DNA of 15,223 nucleotides from Flavobacteriales bacterium (GCA_947375085.1 CANCEQ010000060.1:1-15223), one strand, 5' to 3'; numbered from the stretch's first letter, positions 6,390 through 14,662 are shown. Notes: generated by a model from the letters alone, not told the origin. Translations and numbers: made by a program.

Positions 6390-8689
6390 AACTTGATTTT
6401 TTAAATACAGATATTTGTAAACTTACAAAAGGGTATTTTCTAGCTCATACTAGTGACGATTTAATCGTTTCAATTTCGTATGATACACGTAAAATTACCC
6501 AAACTAAAAATGTATTGTTTTGTGCTTTGAAAGGAGAATTTCGAAACGGAAGACAATTTATTCACGAAGCATATCATAAAGGTATTCGTAATTTTTTATT
6601 GGATGAGCAGATAGAAGTAGTTGAATTTCCAGATGCGAATTTTATTTGTGTAGAAAACAGTTTATATGCTTTACAAGAAATAGCAAAAACACATCGATCG
6701 AAGTTTTCCTATCCTGTTGTTGCCATTACAGGAAGTGTTGGAAAAACGATGGTGAAAGAATGGTGTTATCATTTTTTGTCACCTCAATTTAGGGTGATTC
6801 GAAGTCCAAAAAGTTTTAATTCGCAATTAGGAGTTGCTCTCTCTTTATTAGATTTAACAGAAGAGTGTGATATCGCTTTAATAGAAGTAGGAATTTCAAA
6901 ACCAAATGAAATGAAACGTTTGGAAGAAATTGTACAACCAACTATTGGTGTATTTACTTCTTTTGGATCTGCCCACAAAGAAAATTTTCAATCAAAGGAA
7001 GAACACTTAACTGAAAAGTTAAGATTATTTGTTTCTTGCCAACATACTTTCGTTCACTCTTCTATTCATTTGGAAGAAAAGGATAGATTAAATATAAAAG
7101 GGGAATACGTTTCTTCAATTATTTTATCTCATTTTCAAAAAGACCTTCCATTTAAAGACAACGTGACGCTTCATAACTTAGAATTAGCAGTTCGATTGGC
7201 AACTGATTTTTCTGTTTCTGAAGAACAAATACGTTCCAAAATTCAATCGTTACCTCGTTTAGCTTTACGAATGGAAACATTTGAAGGTGTAAATGGAAAT
7301 TCAATTATTAATGACACTTATAATTTAGATTTTGATGCGTTAACACAATCGTTAGAATATCAATTATCAATGGCTGCTAACAGAAGAAGAGTAGTGTTAA
7401 TTGGCTTGGATCAAGATTCAATTTCTAAAAAGGAAGAAATAAATTCAATTATAGCTCCTTTTAAACCTGATAACGTCATTTTTGTAGATAAAACGACAGT
7501 TATTCCTACCATTGAGAATAGTGTAATTTTGATTAAAGGTGCTCGAAAAGCAGATATGCAAAGAGTTGCACGTCAATTTCGATTGAAAAATCATAAAACA
7601 TATTTAGAAATCGATCTCAATGCCATTCGAAACAATCTTAGTGTTTTTAAAAGTTACTTAAAGCCGAAAACTAAATTATTGGCGATGGTAAAGTCAAATT
7701 CGTATGGTTCAGGAACTGAGCGAATGGCGCAATTTTACGAACAACAAGGAATTAATTATTTGGGGGTTGCTTATGTTGATGAAGGCGTAGAATTAAGAAA
7801 ACAAGGTGTAAAACTTCCAATATTAGTAATGAATGCAGAAGAAGAGGGCTTTGAAGATTGTCTGACTTTTGAGTTAGAACCTGCCATTTATTCTTTTTCT
7901 CAATTAGATTGTTTCATAAAGGAATTGATTATGGATGGAAGAACAGATTTTCCTATTCATATCAAATTGAATACAGGTATGACTCGTTTAGGTTTCGAAA
8001 TTTCTGAAATACCTCAATTAATCGAAACATTACAGGCTCAACCTGAGGTAAAGGTGAAAAGTATTTATTCGCATTTAGCGGATTCGGATAATTTAGAAAG
8101 TTCTGATTTTACTAATTTGCAAATTGATCGTTTTAAAAAAGGTTGTTTGAAAATAGAAGCTGCTTTAGATTATCAATTTGATCGACATATTCTGAATTCT
8201 GAAGCAGTTTCCCGTTTTTCTGAAGCACAGTTCGAAATGGTGCGTTTGGGTATTGGAATGTATGGTTATAGTTCAAATCCTGAGTTTAAATCTAAGTTAA
8301 AAGATTCTATTTTTTGGAAAAGTAGTATTTCCCAATTAAAAACCATTCAAAAAGGAGATAGCGTTGGATACGGACGAACATTTATTGCTGAGGAGGAAAT
8401 GAAAATTGCCATTATACCTGTCGGTTATGCTGATGGATTTAGGCGCTCTTTAAGTAATGGGAAAGGAGCTGTTTGGATAAAAGGGAATTGTTGTAAAGTA
8501 CTTGGACGCGTTTGTATGGATATGATCATGGTGAATGTTACTGATTTATCCGTTCAAGAGGGTGACCATGTTGAAATTATCGGTGACCAACAAACAATGG
8601 AAAATTTTGCTTCTCAAATGGAAACAATACCTTATGAAGTAATGACGAGTTTCTCTAGAAGAGTTCACCGTGTTTACATTGAGTCTTAA
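6386..8689 (+). CDS. murF-alr: Bifunctional MurF-type ligase / alanine racemase
   Basis: A 767-residue fusion of two cytoplasmic cell-wall enzymes. The MurF half (1-395) adds D-Ala-D-Ala to UDP-MurNAc-tripeptide using ATP. It shows the P-loop AITGSVGKT (113-121), SPKSFNSQLGV (140-150), EVGISKPNEM (167-176) with the Mg-binding Glu, GSAHKENF (194-201) and INDTYNLDFDAL (308-319). The racemase half (about 403-767) makes D-Ala from L-Ala with PLP: Schiff-base K436 in MVKSNSYGSG, R534, H563, R620 in RLGIGMYG and the opposite-face catalytic Y662 in SVGYGRTF. CMDM at 710-713 is also present. This fusion is characteristic of Bacteroidota. The start is TTG because an in-frame stop lies just upstream and no ATG exists early in the frame. 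The length is shorter than the roughly 810-830 residues I recall for homologues; the shortage seems to fall in the MurF half between EKL (210-212) and LPFKDNV (254-260). Confidence 0.93.
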   Translation: MKLDFLNTDICKLTKGYFLAHTSDDLIVSISYDTRKITQTKNVLFCALKGEFRNGRQFIHEAYHKGIRNFLLDEQIEVVEFPDANFICVENSLYALQEIAKTHRSKFSYPVVAITGSVGKTMVKEWCYHFLSPQFRVIRSPKSFNSQLGVALSLLDLTEECDIALIEVGISKPNEMKRLEEIVQPTIGVFTSFGSAHKENFQSKEEHLTEKLRLFVSCQHTFVHSSIHLEEKDRLNIKGEYVSSIILSHFQKDLPFKDNVTLHNLELAVRLATDFSVSEEQIRSKIQSLPRLALRMETFEGVNGNSIINDTYNLDFDALTQSLEYQLSMAANRRRVVLIGLDQDSISKKEEINSIIAPFKPDNVIFVDKTTVIPTIENSVILIKGARKADMQRVARQFRLKNHKTYLEIDLNAIRNNLSVFKSYLKPKTKLLAMVKSNSYGSGTERMAQFYEQQGINYLGVAYVDEGVELRKQGVKLPILVMNAEEEGFEDCLTFELEPAIYSFSQLDCFIKELIMDGRTDFPIHIKLNTGMTRLGFEISEIPQLIETLQAQPEVKVKSIYSHLADSDNLESSDFTNLQIDRFKKGCLKIEAALDYQFDRHILNSEAVSRFSEAQFEMVRLGIGMYGYSSNPEFKSKLKDSIFWKSSISQLKTIQKGDSVGYGRTFIAEEEMKIAIIPVGYADGFRRSLSNGKGAVWIKGNCCKVLGRVCMDMIMVNVTDLSVQEGDHVEIIGDQQTMENFASQMETIPYEVMTSFSRRVHRVYIES

Positions 8690-8704
8690 TCTAAATTTTC
8701 AAGC

Positions 8705-8734
8705 ATAAAAAAGCCCGAATTTTCATTCAGGCTT
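8705..8734 (-). terminator. Rho-independent terminator of the lipoprotein gene
   Basis: The arms 8711-8719 and 8726-8734 pair around a 6-base loop. Read on the minus strand, the stem AAGCCTGAA / TTCGGGCTT is complete with one G-U pair and is followed by six U (complement of A at 8707-8712). Read on the plus strand, the same position becomes a C-A mismatch and the trailing tract is poor (CTTCTTAC), so it should mainly end transcription from the gene at 9350. It may still weakly serve murF-alr, which ends 16 bases earlier. Confidence 0.8.
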
Positions 8735-8756
8735 CTTACAAATTAGATTTCTAATT

Positions 8757-9350
8757 TCAGAGTTTATCTTTCAATACTATATAAAGTGCATAAATTATAC
8801 CTGGAACCCAAAATAGAATAGTCAAAATTAAACTGATCAATATTTTTATTAGATCCCAATCAGATGCAATAGCTACAGCAAGTGGTGGTATCAAGAAGCA
8901 AAGAATCACTAATAGAATTAATAAAATATCTTCATCAGTACTTGAACTTTTAGTCGCTTTTTTGGCTAGTTTTTTAATTGCCATATAATTTGACATTGTG
9001 TGTTTTTCACTTCCTGAATTCAAACTTTTATATGAAGTTTGACTTACTGACTTATCCTTCTTTTTAGTTTCAGTAGTTGTATATGAAAAAGAATCACTTG
9101 AATTTTCAGAATTAATAATTACAAAAGGTTCATTTTCAATTTCTTTTGCATTTTCAACAAATGCTACATCTTCTGAAGTAACTTTCTTTTCGTCATTACT
9201 AGATTCTTTAGTTATTAAATCATTCTTATCGCTTGATTTATACTTTCCTTTCCAGGTTACATGGTAACCAGAAGTGTGAAGTCTTTTTTGAACTGTACAG
9301 GAAACAGCTAGTAAAGCAGCGGTAAATCCTAAAAGAAATAATTTTTTCAT
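8757..9350 (-). CDS. Lipoprotein with C-terminal YqaE/Pmp3 domain
   Basis: A 197-residue protein. Residues 1-18 form a lipoprotein signal with lipobox LAVSC, so C18 would be lipidated. After it comes TVQKRLHTSGYHVTWKGKYK, a block I recall at the start of many Bacteroidota lipoproteins of this type. Residues 40-135 are Ser/Lys/Glu-rich and probably flexible. Residues 140-193 match the Pmp3/YqaE (UPF0057) family: two hydrophobic helices with IPPLAVAIASDWD (154-166) and WVPGIIYALYIV (181-192). In yeast, Pmp3 is a small membrane protein affecting membrane potential under salt or stress; bacterial members are often stress induced. A role in membrane stress is therefore plausible but unproved. The gene is monocistronic, with its own promoter (9385-9415) and terminator (8705-8734). 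Combining a lipid anchor with a two-helix membrane domain is topologically unusual. Confidence 0.85.
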   Translation of the reverse strand: MKKLFLLGFTAALLAVSCTVQKRLHTSGYHVTWKGKYKSSDKNDLITKESSNDEKKVTSEDVAFVENAKEIENEPFVIINSENSSDSFSYTTTETKKKDKSVSQTSYKSLNSGSEKHTMSNYMAIKKLAKKATKSSSTDEDILLILLVILCFLIPPLAVAIASDWDLIKILISLILTILFWVPGIIYALYIVLKDKL

Positions 9351-9384
9351 TTTATAAATTTTAGTAGTAATTTGTGAGACAAAG

Positions 9385-9415
9385 AAAAGATACTTTTAGC
9401 CTTATTTGAAACCAA
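9385..9415 (-). promoter_or_regulatory. Bacteroidota-type promoter for the YqaE-type lipoprotein
   Basis: On the minus strand, TTG (9413-9415) is followed after 20 bases by TATCTTTT (9385-9392), close to the TTG-N17-23-TAnnTTTG pattern of Bacteroidota sigma-ABfr promoters. It lies 35 bases before the ATG at 9350. Confidence 0.5.
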
Positions 9416-9438
9416 GTTTTCAAAGTTTTCAACAGTGA

Positions 9439-9468
9439 TTTGTTTTCTAGATAAATAGCGTAAATTTT
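9439..9468 (+). promoter_or_regulatory. Bacteroidota-type promoter for the helicase gene
   Basis: TTTG (9439-9442), an 18-base spacer and TAAATTTT (9461-9468) closely match TTTG-N19-TAnnTTTG. Transcription would begin near 9473-9476, leaving about 30 bases before the TTG start at 9505. It stands back to back with the promoter of the lipoprotein gene. Confidence 0.5.
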
Positions 9469-9504
9469 ATCAATAAAAATAGATATTTCACTATCTTTAA
9501 CACC

Positions 9505-12500
9505 TTGATTTCTGAGACTAAACATATCATTTCAAAAGCGATTCATGACGTAAGTCAATTGAATATAAATGATGTATTGGTAAATGCATTAGGCTCAAAA
9601 TTTCATGAAATTGATAATTTGAGTTTGCAGGAGTTTTTCGAAGTTCCTTTAGACCAAACGATTTCATCTATTTTTAAGAAAGCGAACGATTTTAAAAAAG
9701 AGACAGGAACAAATCCTTTGTGTTTAGCAGTTGGTTTATTACAATGGAAAATAAAATCAAAAGAAGTACATACACCTATTTTATTGATTCCTTTAAAACC
9801 GAAGTATTCAAAAATAAATCAAAGTATTCAATTTGAAAGTTCACTTGATGAAGGATTTATGAATCCTTTTTTGGGTACTTATTTTACCAGTGAATTTGAT
9901 ATTACGGTTCCTTCTTTTTTTAATTCAACTAATCTTGTTGCTGATTTTCTTGAATGGTTAAATTCGACCTCAATACCTTTTCTATTTCAAGAAAAGCAGT
10001 TGATTGGTAATTTTCATCATCATCGTTTTCAAATATTAAAAGACTTAGAAGGGCTATTCAAAGAACCAATTATTGGAAACAATGTTGAACAGATTCTAGG
10101 TAATGAAGAAAAGTCAGAAGAAGTAGAAATTGTTTTAACTAACGATAATTTATTTCCAGCTGATAACGATCAACTAAATGTTTTCAATCAACTTCAACAT
10201 TCTAATACAGTTATTCAAGGTCCTCCTGGAACAGGAAAATCTCAAGTTTTAACGAATGTATTAGGCAAGATAATTGGTGCGAATTTTAAAGCTTTAGTCG
10301 TTTCTGAAAAGAGAGTTGCTTTAGAAGTTTTACAAAATAAATTAGCCCAATTTCAGTTAGATGATTTTACATTTATTACGACTTCAGAAACGGTTTCACA
10401 CGACTTCATTTTATCCCTAAAAAAGACGTGGGAAAGAATGGAATCGCCTTCTATTTTATCTGCACCTGTTAACTTAAAATTGTCTGAACAATACCTTCAA
10501 AATTTACAAATTCAGATTGATTTATTGAATCAAAAAGAGTTAATCGGAGGGGTCAGTTTTGATGAATTTTTGACGCAATCATCTACTATTGATTTTTCAA
10601 AATCGGAATTTATTTCGGATGTACCGACTGTAAAAAATTGGTTGAATGATCAAGAAATTATTGCAGAAATTTATCGTTTTAAATTACAAGAAAGTCTTCG
10701 ATTTTTGCCTTTTGAAAGCATAAAAAATGATACTTTTCTATCTTTTGATTCTAAATTAATTGCCTGGAAAAATGAGTTAAAATCACTTCAAAATTGTTTT
10801 AACATTCAATCAAAAGAAGATGTAAACGAGGCAATGAAACAATCAGCTATTTGTCAAATTATTGAAAATGAGCTAAATAAGTCTTATTTTTCAGTTTTAC
10901 ATCCCGAATCAAAAGAACAAAAAAAATATAACTCACTCAAAAAGAATAGGTTATCTCTTATTAAAAAAATTGAACCTTTTCAAGAAGAAATTAAAAATTG
11001 GAAAATTGAACCTTCCGAAAATGAAACAATTCATTTGTTAGAAGCGCTTAATTCTTCTTCTTTTTTTACAAAACGAAAAGCGAAAAAACGACTTGCACAA
11101 TTGACTCAATCGTCATTTGTAAATCCAATTTTAGCTTTAACAAAGTGGATTGAAAATATTCAATTAAACAAGGAATTATCTCAATTACAAATTGAATTTA
11201 GCGAAATTGGAGTAAATTCAACTGATTTTGACATCCCTAACATCGATTTATTTATTCAGCAAATGAATAAAAAAGAATGGGAAATTTATACTTCTATTAC
11301 TCCTGAACAACGTAAAAAATTATGTGACTTTCATTCAAAGTTACATCAATTTTATTCTGTTTTAAAAACCTATTTCAAGTTAAAATCAACCGATTTAATT
11401 TCTGAAGTAATTGAAAAAATAGAGGTCCAATTTGAAGAATTAATTCGAATAAGATCAAAAATTAGTTCAATTGAAAATTCGAGTTTCAGACTTTTAGAAA
11501 TTGCAAATTCGGTAGATGAATATGCTAAAATAGTTTACAAAAGTAATTGGGTAAAATTCGAAAGTTATTTTCCAGAATTGGCAAAATTTTCTCCTTCAGA
11601 AATCCATTCAAAAGTGAATCAAATTATTCTTGCTCGGGAAGAAGAAAGTAAATTATTTTCGCAACAAATTGATTTTTATATTTCTGAAAAATTTCAAGAA
11701 TTTCATCATTTATTGAGAACCCCTTCTCAGAAATTATCTTCCGATGAAAAGGAAAAAAAACAACGTTTGAAAAAAGGAAAATCGATTTTAGTAAAAGAAT
11801 TTTCTAAATCAAAAAGTCATCCTTCCATTCGTGAATTATTAGAATCAGATGCTGCAATTTGGATTCATTTATTAAAACCAATTTGGTTGAGTAATCCAGT
11901 TCAAGTTGCACGTTGTTTTCCTTTAGCAAAAGATTTTTTTGACTTTGTTATTTTTGACGAAGCAACACAAATTCCGCTAGCAAATGCATTGGGTTCTTTA
12001 CATCGTGGAAAGCGAATTATTGTTGCTGGTGATGAACAACAAATGAGTCCTTCTAATTATTTTCAATCTACTTCAGAAACAGTTGATTTATTACATCAAG
12101 CAGGGTATTATTGGAAAAATATATTTTTAAAACATCATTACAGAAGTGAACACCCAGCTCTAATAGAATTTTCGAATCGTCACTTTTATGGTAATTCATT
12201 GATTGCTTATCCTTCTATCAATTCAACAAAGTATCCTATTCAACTTCATTATTGTGAAAATGGACTTTTTGATGAAAGAGAGAATATAGAGGAAGCGATA
12301 ATGGTAGCCAAACTATTAGAAGAAAAATTAGAATTGAACCAATCTATAGGAGTAGTTGCTTTTTCTGAAACTCAGTTAAATTGTATTTACCATCAATTAA
12401 GTCCTTCCATTCAACTTAAAATAGCTGAACGAATCGATCAAGGAACACTCTTTTTTAAATCGTTAGAAAACGTTCAAGGAGAAGAGTGCGATGCTTTGCT

Positions 12501-12891
12501 TATTAGTTTTGGTTATGGTAAAAATTCGGATGGCGAATTTCATATGCGTTTTGGACCGTTGAATCAGAAAACAGGATCGAAACGATTAAACGTATTGTTA
12601 ACGAGAGCAAAAAAATCGATTGATTTTGTATCGTCTGTTCAATCAAAAGATTTTAAAATAAGTGAAAATGAATCGGTGAATCTATTAAGGCTGTTTTTAA
12701 TGCAAATAGAAGAAAATAAATTGTCGAATGAAAATTCTATTCAATTTCCTTTTGATTTAATACCTAGTAGAATTGAAAAATCTTCTACTTATACTATTCA
12801 ATTTTTATCTATATATAATAAAATACAAGAAGCAAATGAGTTGGTTACTTTTCAAAATACATTGCAAAATAGAGGTTGGAAATTGGTCTAA
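9505..12891 (+). CDS. Large SF1 helicase (DNA2/NAM7-UPF1 type) with DUF4011-like N-terminus
   Basis: A 1128-residue ATP-dependent DNA or RNA helicase. Residues about 70-130 (LCLAVGLLQWK, HTPILLIPLKPK) resemble DUF4011, the N-terminal part of large prokaryotic SF1 helicases. Core motifs follow in order: Walker A GPPGTGKSQ (239-247), motif Ia LVVSEKRVALEVL (about 263-275), Walker B with DEATQ (818-822), motif III AGDEQQMSP (841-849), HHYRSEHPALIEF (877-889), motif V ENVQGEECDALLISF and motif VI RLNVLLTRAKK (1027-1037). The roughly 500 residues between Ia and Walker B are rich in Lys, Glu and Ile and probably form helical or coiled-coil arms. Start TTG: the frame is open back to a TAG at 9448-9450 with no ATG or other TTG, and the next Met is residue 119, inside the conserved region. 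Relatives often end in a DUF559/MTES_1575 nuclease; here the protein stops about 90 residues after motif VI without one. It converges on umuC with 26 bases between. A role in repair or defence is inference. Confidence 0.85.
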   Translation: MISETKHIISKAIHDVSQLNINDVLVNALGSKFHEIDNLSLQEFFEVPLDQTISSIFKKANDFKKETGTNPLCLAVGLLQWKIKSKEVHTPILLIPLKPKYSKINQSIQFESSLDEGFMNPFLGTYFTSEFDITVPSFFNSTNLVADFLEWLNSTSIPFLFQEKQLIGNFHHHRFQILKDLEGLFKEPIIGNNVEQILGNEEKSEEVEIVLTNDNLFPADNDQLNVFNQLQHSNTVIQGPPGTGKSQVLTNVLGKIIGANFKALVVSEKRVALEVLQNKLAQFQLDDFTFITTSETVSHDFILSLKKTWERMESPSILSAPVNLKLSEQYLQNLQIQIDLLNQKELIGGVSFDEFLTQSSTIDFSKSEFISDVPTVKNWLNDQEIIAEIYRFKLQESLRFLPFESIKNDTFLSFDSKLIAWKNELKSLQNCFNIQSKEDVNEAMKQSAICQIIENELNKSYFSVLHPESKEQKKYNSLKKNRLSLIKKIEPFQEEIKNWKIEPSENETIHLLEALNSSSFFTKRKAKKRLAQLTQSSFVNPILALTKWIENIQLNKELSQLQIEFSEIGVNSTDFDIPNIDLFIQQMNKKEWEIYTSITPEQRKKLCDFHSKLHQFYSVLKTYFKLKSTDLISEVIEKIEVQFEELIRIRSKISSIENSSFRLLEIANSVDEYAKIVYKSNWVKFESYFPELAKFSPSEIHSKVNQIILAREEESKLFSQQIDFYISEKFQEFHHLLRTPSQKLSSDEKEKKQRLKKGKSILVKEFSKSKSHPSIRELLESDAAIWIHLLKPIWLSNPVQVARCFPLAKDFFDFVIFDEATQIPLANALGSLHRGKRIIVAGDEQQMSPSNYFQSTSETVDLLHQAGYYWKNIFLKHHYRSEHPALIEFSNRHFYGNSLIAYPSINSTKYPIQLHYCENGLFDERENIEEAIMVAKLLEEKLELNQSIGVVAFSETQLNCIYHQLSPSIQLKIAERIDQGTLFFKSLENVQGEECDALLISFGYGKNSDGEFHMRFGPLNQKTGSKRLNVLLTRAKKSIDFVSSVQSKDFKISENESVNLLRLFLMQIEENKLSNENSIQFPFDLIPSRIEKSSTYTIQFLSIYNKIQEANELVTFQNTLQNRGWKLV

Positions 12892-12917
12892 CCAAAGCAT
12901 TAACTGAATCCCAATAT

Positions 12918-14177
12918 TTAAACCTTAATTGTAATAATATCACTCAACCGCGTCGTATATCTTGGTGAAAGTCGTTCTTGTTTCATTTTCCAAACACGCT
13001 TTAGATCTTGTGATGCCAATTTGATTTTTTGTTGACCGAAAGAAGTATTAATTCTATCAATCACTTTCATTAATGGATGATGTCTTGGATTACTATTTTC
13101 AAATAAATTAAGTTGAATTTCATCTTCTGGTTTAAAATCCATAATAATAACCCCCGCCTTTTTATATTGATATCCTTCACGGAAGATTCGTTTAAATCCT
13201 TCACATGCAAATTGCGCAATTTCTATACTAGAATTGGTAGCGAATGGAAGTTTTACAACAGTGCTCCCATTGTATTGTTCTAATTCTGCTCGATGCGCAT
13301 TTGTTCTTAAAAAAACCATAATAGCCGTACAACAAGAATTCTGTCGACGCAATTTCTCAGCACAAGAAACGGCGAATGTGGTAATTCGTTCTTGAATTTC
13401 ACTTCCCTTCATTAAATTACGTTCAAATGAACGAGTTGTGGCAATATTTTTTCGAGGTTTAATGTCTTCTAAATCCAACGTTGGAATTCCTTGAAGATCA
13501 TGTTTGAGTCGTAACTCAACAATTGATAAATTCCTTTTTACCCAAGAATCATTTAACTGAGTGAAATCGTAAGCCGTTTTTACACCAACTTCTCTAAGTC
13601 GAGCAGCATGTTTTCTTCCAATCCCCCATACATCTTCAATGGATAACCATTTAATCGCTTTTAAACGTTTAACCTCGTTATCAATTACATATGAATTTTT
13701 CAATTCCTTCGGATATTTTTTAGCAATTCTATTCGCTACTTTCGCTAAAGCCTTCGTGGGAGCAATCCCAATACAAATGGGAATTCCTGTATACTTTCTA
13801 ATTTTATATTGAATTTCAGCACCGTATTTTTCAAGATCAAACATTTCGAAACCAGTGAGTTTTAAAAAAGCTTCGTCGATACTGTAAATTTCACATTCAG
13901 GGCTGTATTCTTGTAAAATAGTCATTACTCGACTACTCATATCACCATACAAAGCAAAGTTGGCCGAAAAAACATGAATCTTATTTTTAATAAAAAAAGA
14001 TTCATATTCAAAAGCCAAAGCACCCATTGGAACCCCTAATGCTTTCGCTTCGTTACTTCTGGCTATAACTGCACCATCATTATTTGATAAAACAACAATT
14101 GGTTTGCCGATTAATTCAGGGCGAAACAAACGTTCACACGAAGCATAAAAATTATTACAATCAACCAATGCAAACAT
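12918..14177 (-). CDS. umuC: Y-family translesion DNA polymerase subunit UmuC
   Basis: A 419-residue error-prone DNA polymerase, nearly the same length as E. coli UmuC (422). The polymerase core opens with MFALVDCNNFYASCERLFRP: D6 is the first metal ligand and Y11 matches the steric-gate tyrosine. D101-E102 in YSIDEAF supply the other catalytic acids. Helix-hairpin-helix-like DNA binding occurs around IEDVWGIGRKHAARLREVG (180-198). QLNLF at 355-359 is the beta-clamp binding motif, identical to that of E. coli, and residues 370-419 form the DUF4113 tail. The gene follows umuD with no gap (TAAATG), so the two are co-transcribed and probably coupled. With the cleaved form of UmuD it should form DNA polymerase V, copying past lesions at the cost of mutation. 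All key residues are intact. Confidence 0.97.
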   Translation of the reverse strand: MFALVDCNNFYASCERLFRPELIGKPIVVLSNNDGAVIARSNEAKALGVPMGALAFEYESFFIKNKIHVFSANFALYGDMSSRVMTILQEYSPECEIYSIDEAFLKLTGFEMFDLEKYGAEIQYKIRKYTGIPICIGIAPTKALAKVANRIAKKYPKELKNSYVIDNEVKRLKAIKWLSIEDVWGIGRKHAARLREVGVKTAYDFTQLNDSWVKRNLSIVELRLKHDLQGIPTLDLEDIKPRKNIATTRSFERNLMKGSEIQERITTFAVSCAEKLRRQNSCCTAIMVFLRTNAHRAELEQYNGSTVVKLPFATNSSIEIAQFACEGFKRIFREGYQYKKAGVIIMDFKPEDEIQLNLFENSNPRHHPLMKVIDRINTSFGQQKIKLASQDLKRVWKMKQERLSPRYTTRLSDIITIKV

Positions 14178-14624
14178 TTAAAAAGCCTTTATAACATGTG
14201 TAACAATTCCCCAAATAAGAAAATCATTTTCTTCTGTCACTTGAATTGGCTGAAAATCAGAATTTGCAGGCATCAACCAAATACACCCTTTCTCCACTTT
14301 TATTCGTTTAACCGTGAATTCTCCATCCAAATAACAAACCGCTATTTTATTATTTTTTGCTTCAAGACTTTTATCAATCACTAATAAATCTCCATCAAAA
14401 ATCCCGACATCTTTCATAGAATGTCCTTTTACTCGACCATAAAAAGTCGCAGAAGGATGTTTTACTAAATGACGATTCATGTCTATCGTTAAGTCAATAA
14501 AATCCATAGCCGGAGAAGGAAATCCGGCAGCAATACCTGCAGAAACAACGGGAATCTCTAATTGAGAACTGGAGCAAGCTGAGTAAATATCCAACTGAAC
14601 AGTAGAATGTAATTGCAAAGACAT
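14178..14624 (-). CDS. umuD: UmuD, S24 self-cleaving polymerase V subunit
   Basis: A 148-residue LexA-like peptidase without a DNA-binding domain. The cleavage site lies between A33 and G34 in AAGFPSPAM. The catalytic Ser69 is in GHSMKD and Lys106 in EFTVKRI. The spacings of 36 and 37 residues equal those of E. coli UmuD (C24, S60, K97), so the dyad and site look functional. Alanine replaces cysteine before the scissile glycine, as in LexA proteins and many UmuD homologues. The N-terminal arm is about nine residues longer than in E. coli. RecA filaments on damaged DNA would trigger self-cleavage to UmuD', which joins UmuC; this is family knowledge. It is the first gene of the umuDC pair, and a palindrome overlaps its likely promoter. 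Confidence 0.95.
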   Translation of the reverse strand: MSLQLHSTVQLDIYSACSSSQLEIPVVSAGIAAGFPSPAMDFIDLTIDMNRHLVKHPSATFYGRVKGHSMKDVGIFDGDLLVIDKSLEAKNNKIAVCYLDGEFTVKRIKVEKGCIWLMPANSDFQPIQVTEENDFLIWGIVTHVIKAF

Positions 14625-14640
14625 AACAAAAAGATTATTA

Positions 14641-14662
14641 TTTCGTCAAATATATGACAAAA
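14641..14662 (-). promoter_or_regulatory. Palindromic operator over the umuDC promoter
   Basis: GTCA (14645-14648) and TGAC (14655-14658) form a perfect inverted repeat separated by six bases; flanking TTT and AAA extend it to an imperfect 22-base palindrome with 18 symmetric positions. The minus-strand -7 box TATATTTG (14647-14654), a perfect TAnnTTTG, sits inside it, and a TTG lies 15 bases upstream, shorter than usual. The site is 17 bases ahead of the umuD ATG. A repressor bound here would block transcription, as expected of an SOS-type operator; which repressor binds is unknown. Confidence 0.6.

Noticed and set aside
8711..8734. The hairpin as a strong terminator for murF-alr on the plus strand
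   Set aside because: In that direction the stem carries a C-A mismatch and is followed by CTTCTTAC instead of a U-tract; the minus-strand reading is much better.
12892..12917. Terminator between the convergent helicase and umuC genes
   Set aside because: The 26 bases show no inverted repeat or U-tract; termination must rely on other means or lie inside the genes.
14196..14384. Plus-strand frame of 62 codons inside umuD
   Set aside because: It is antisense to a well-conserved part of UmuD including the catalytic lysine region and has no recognisable domain or promoter.
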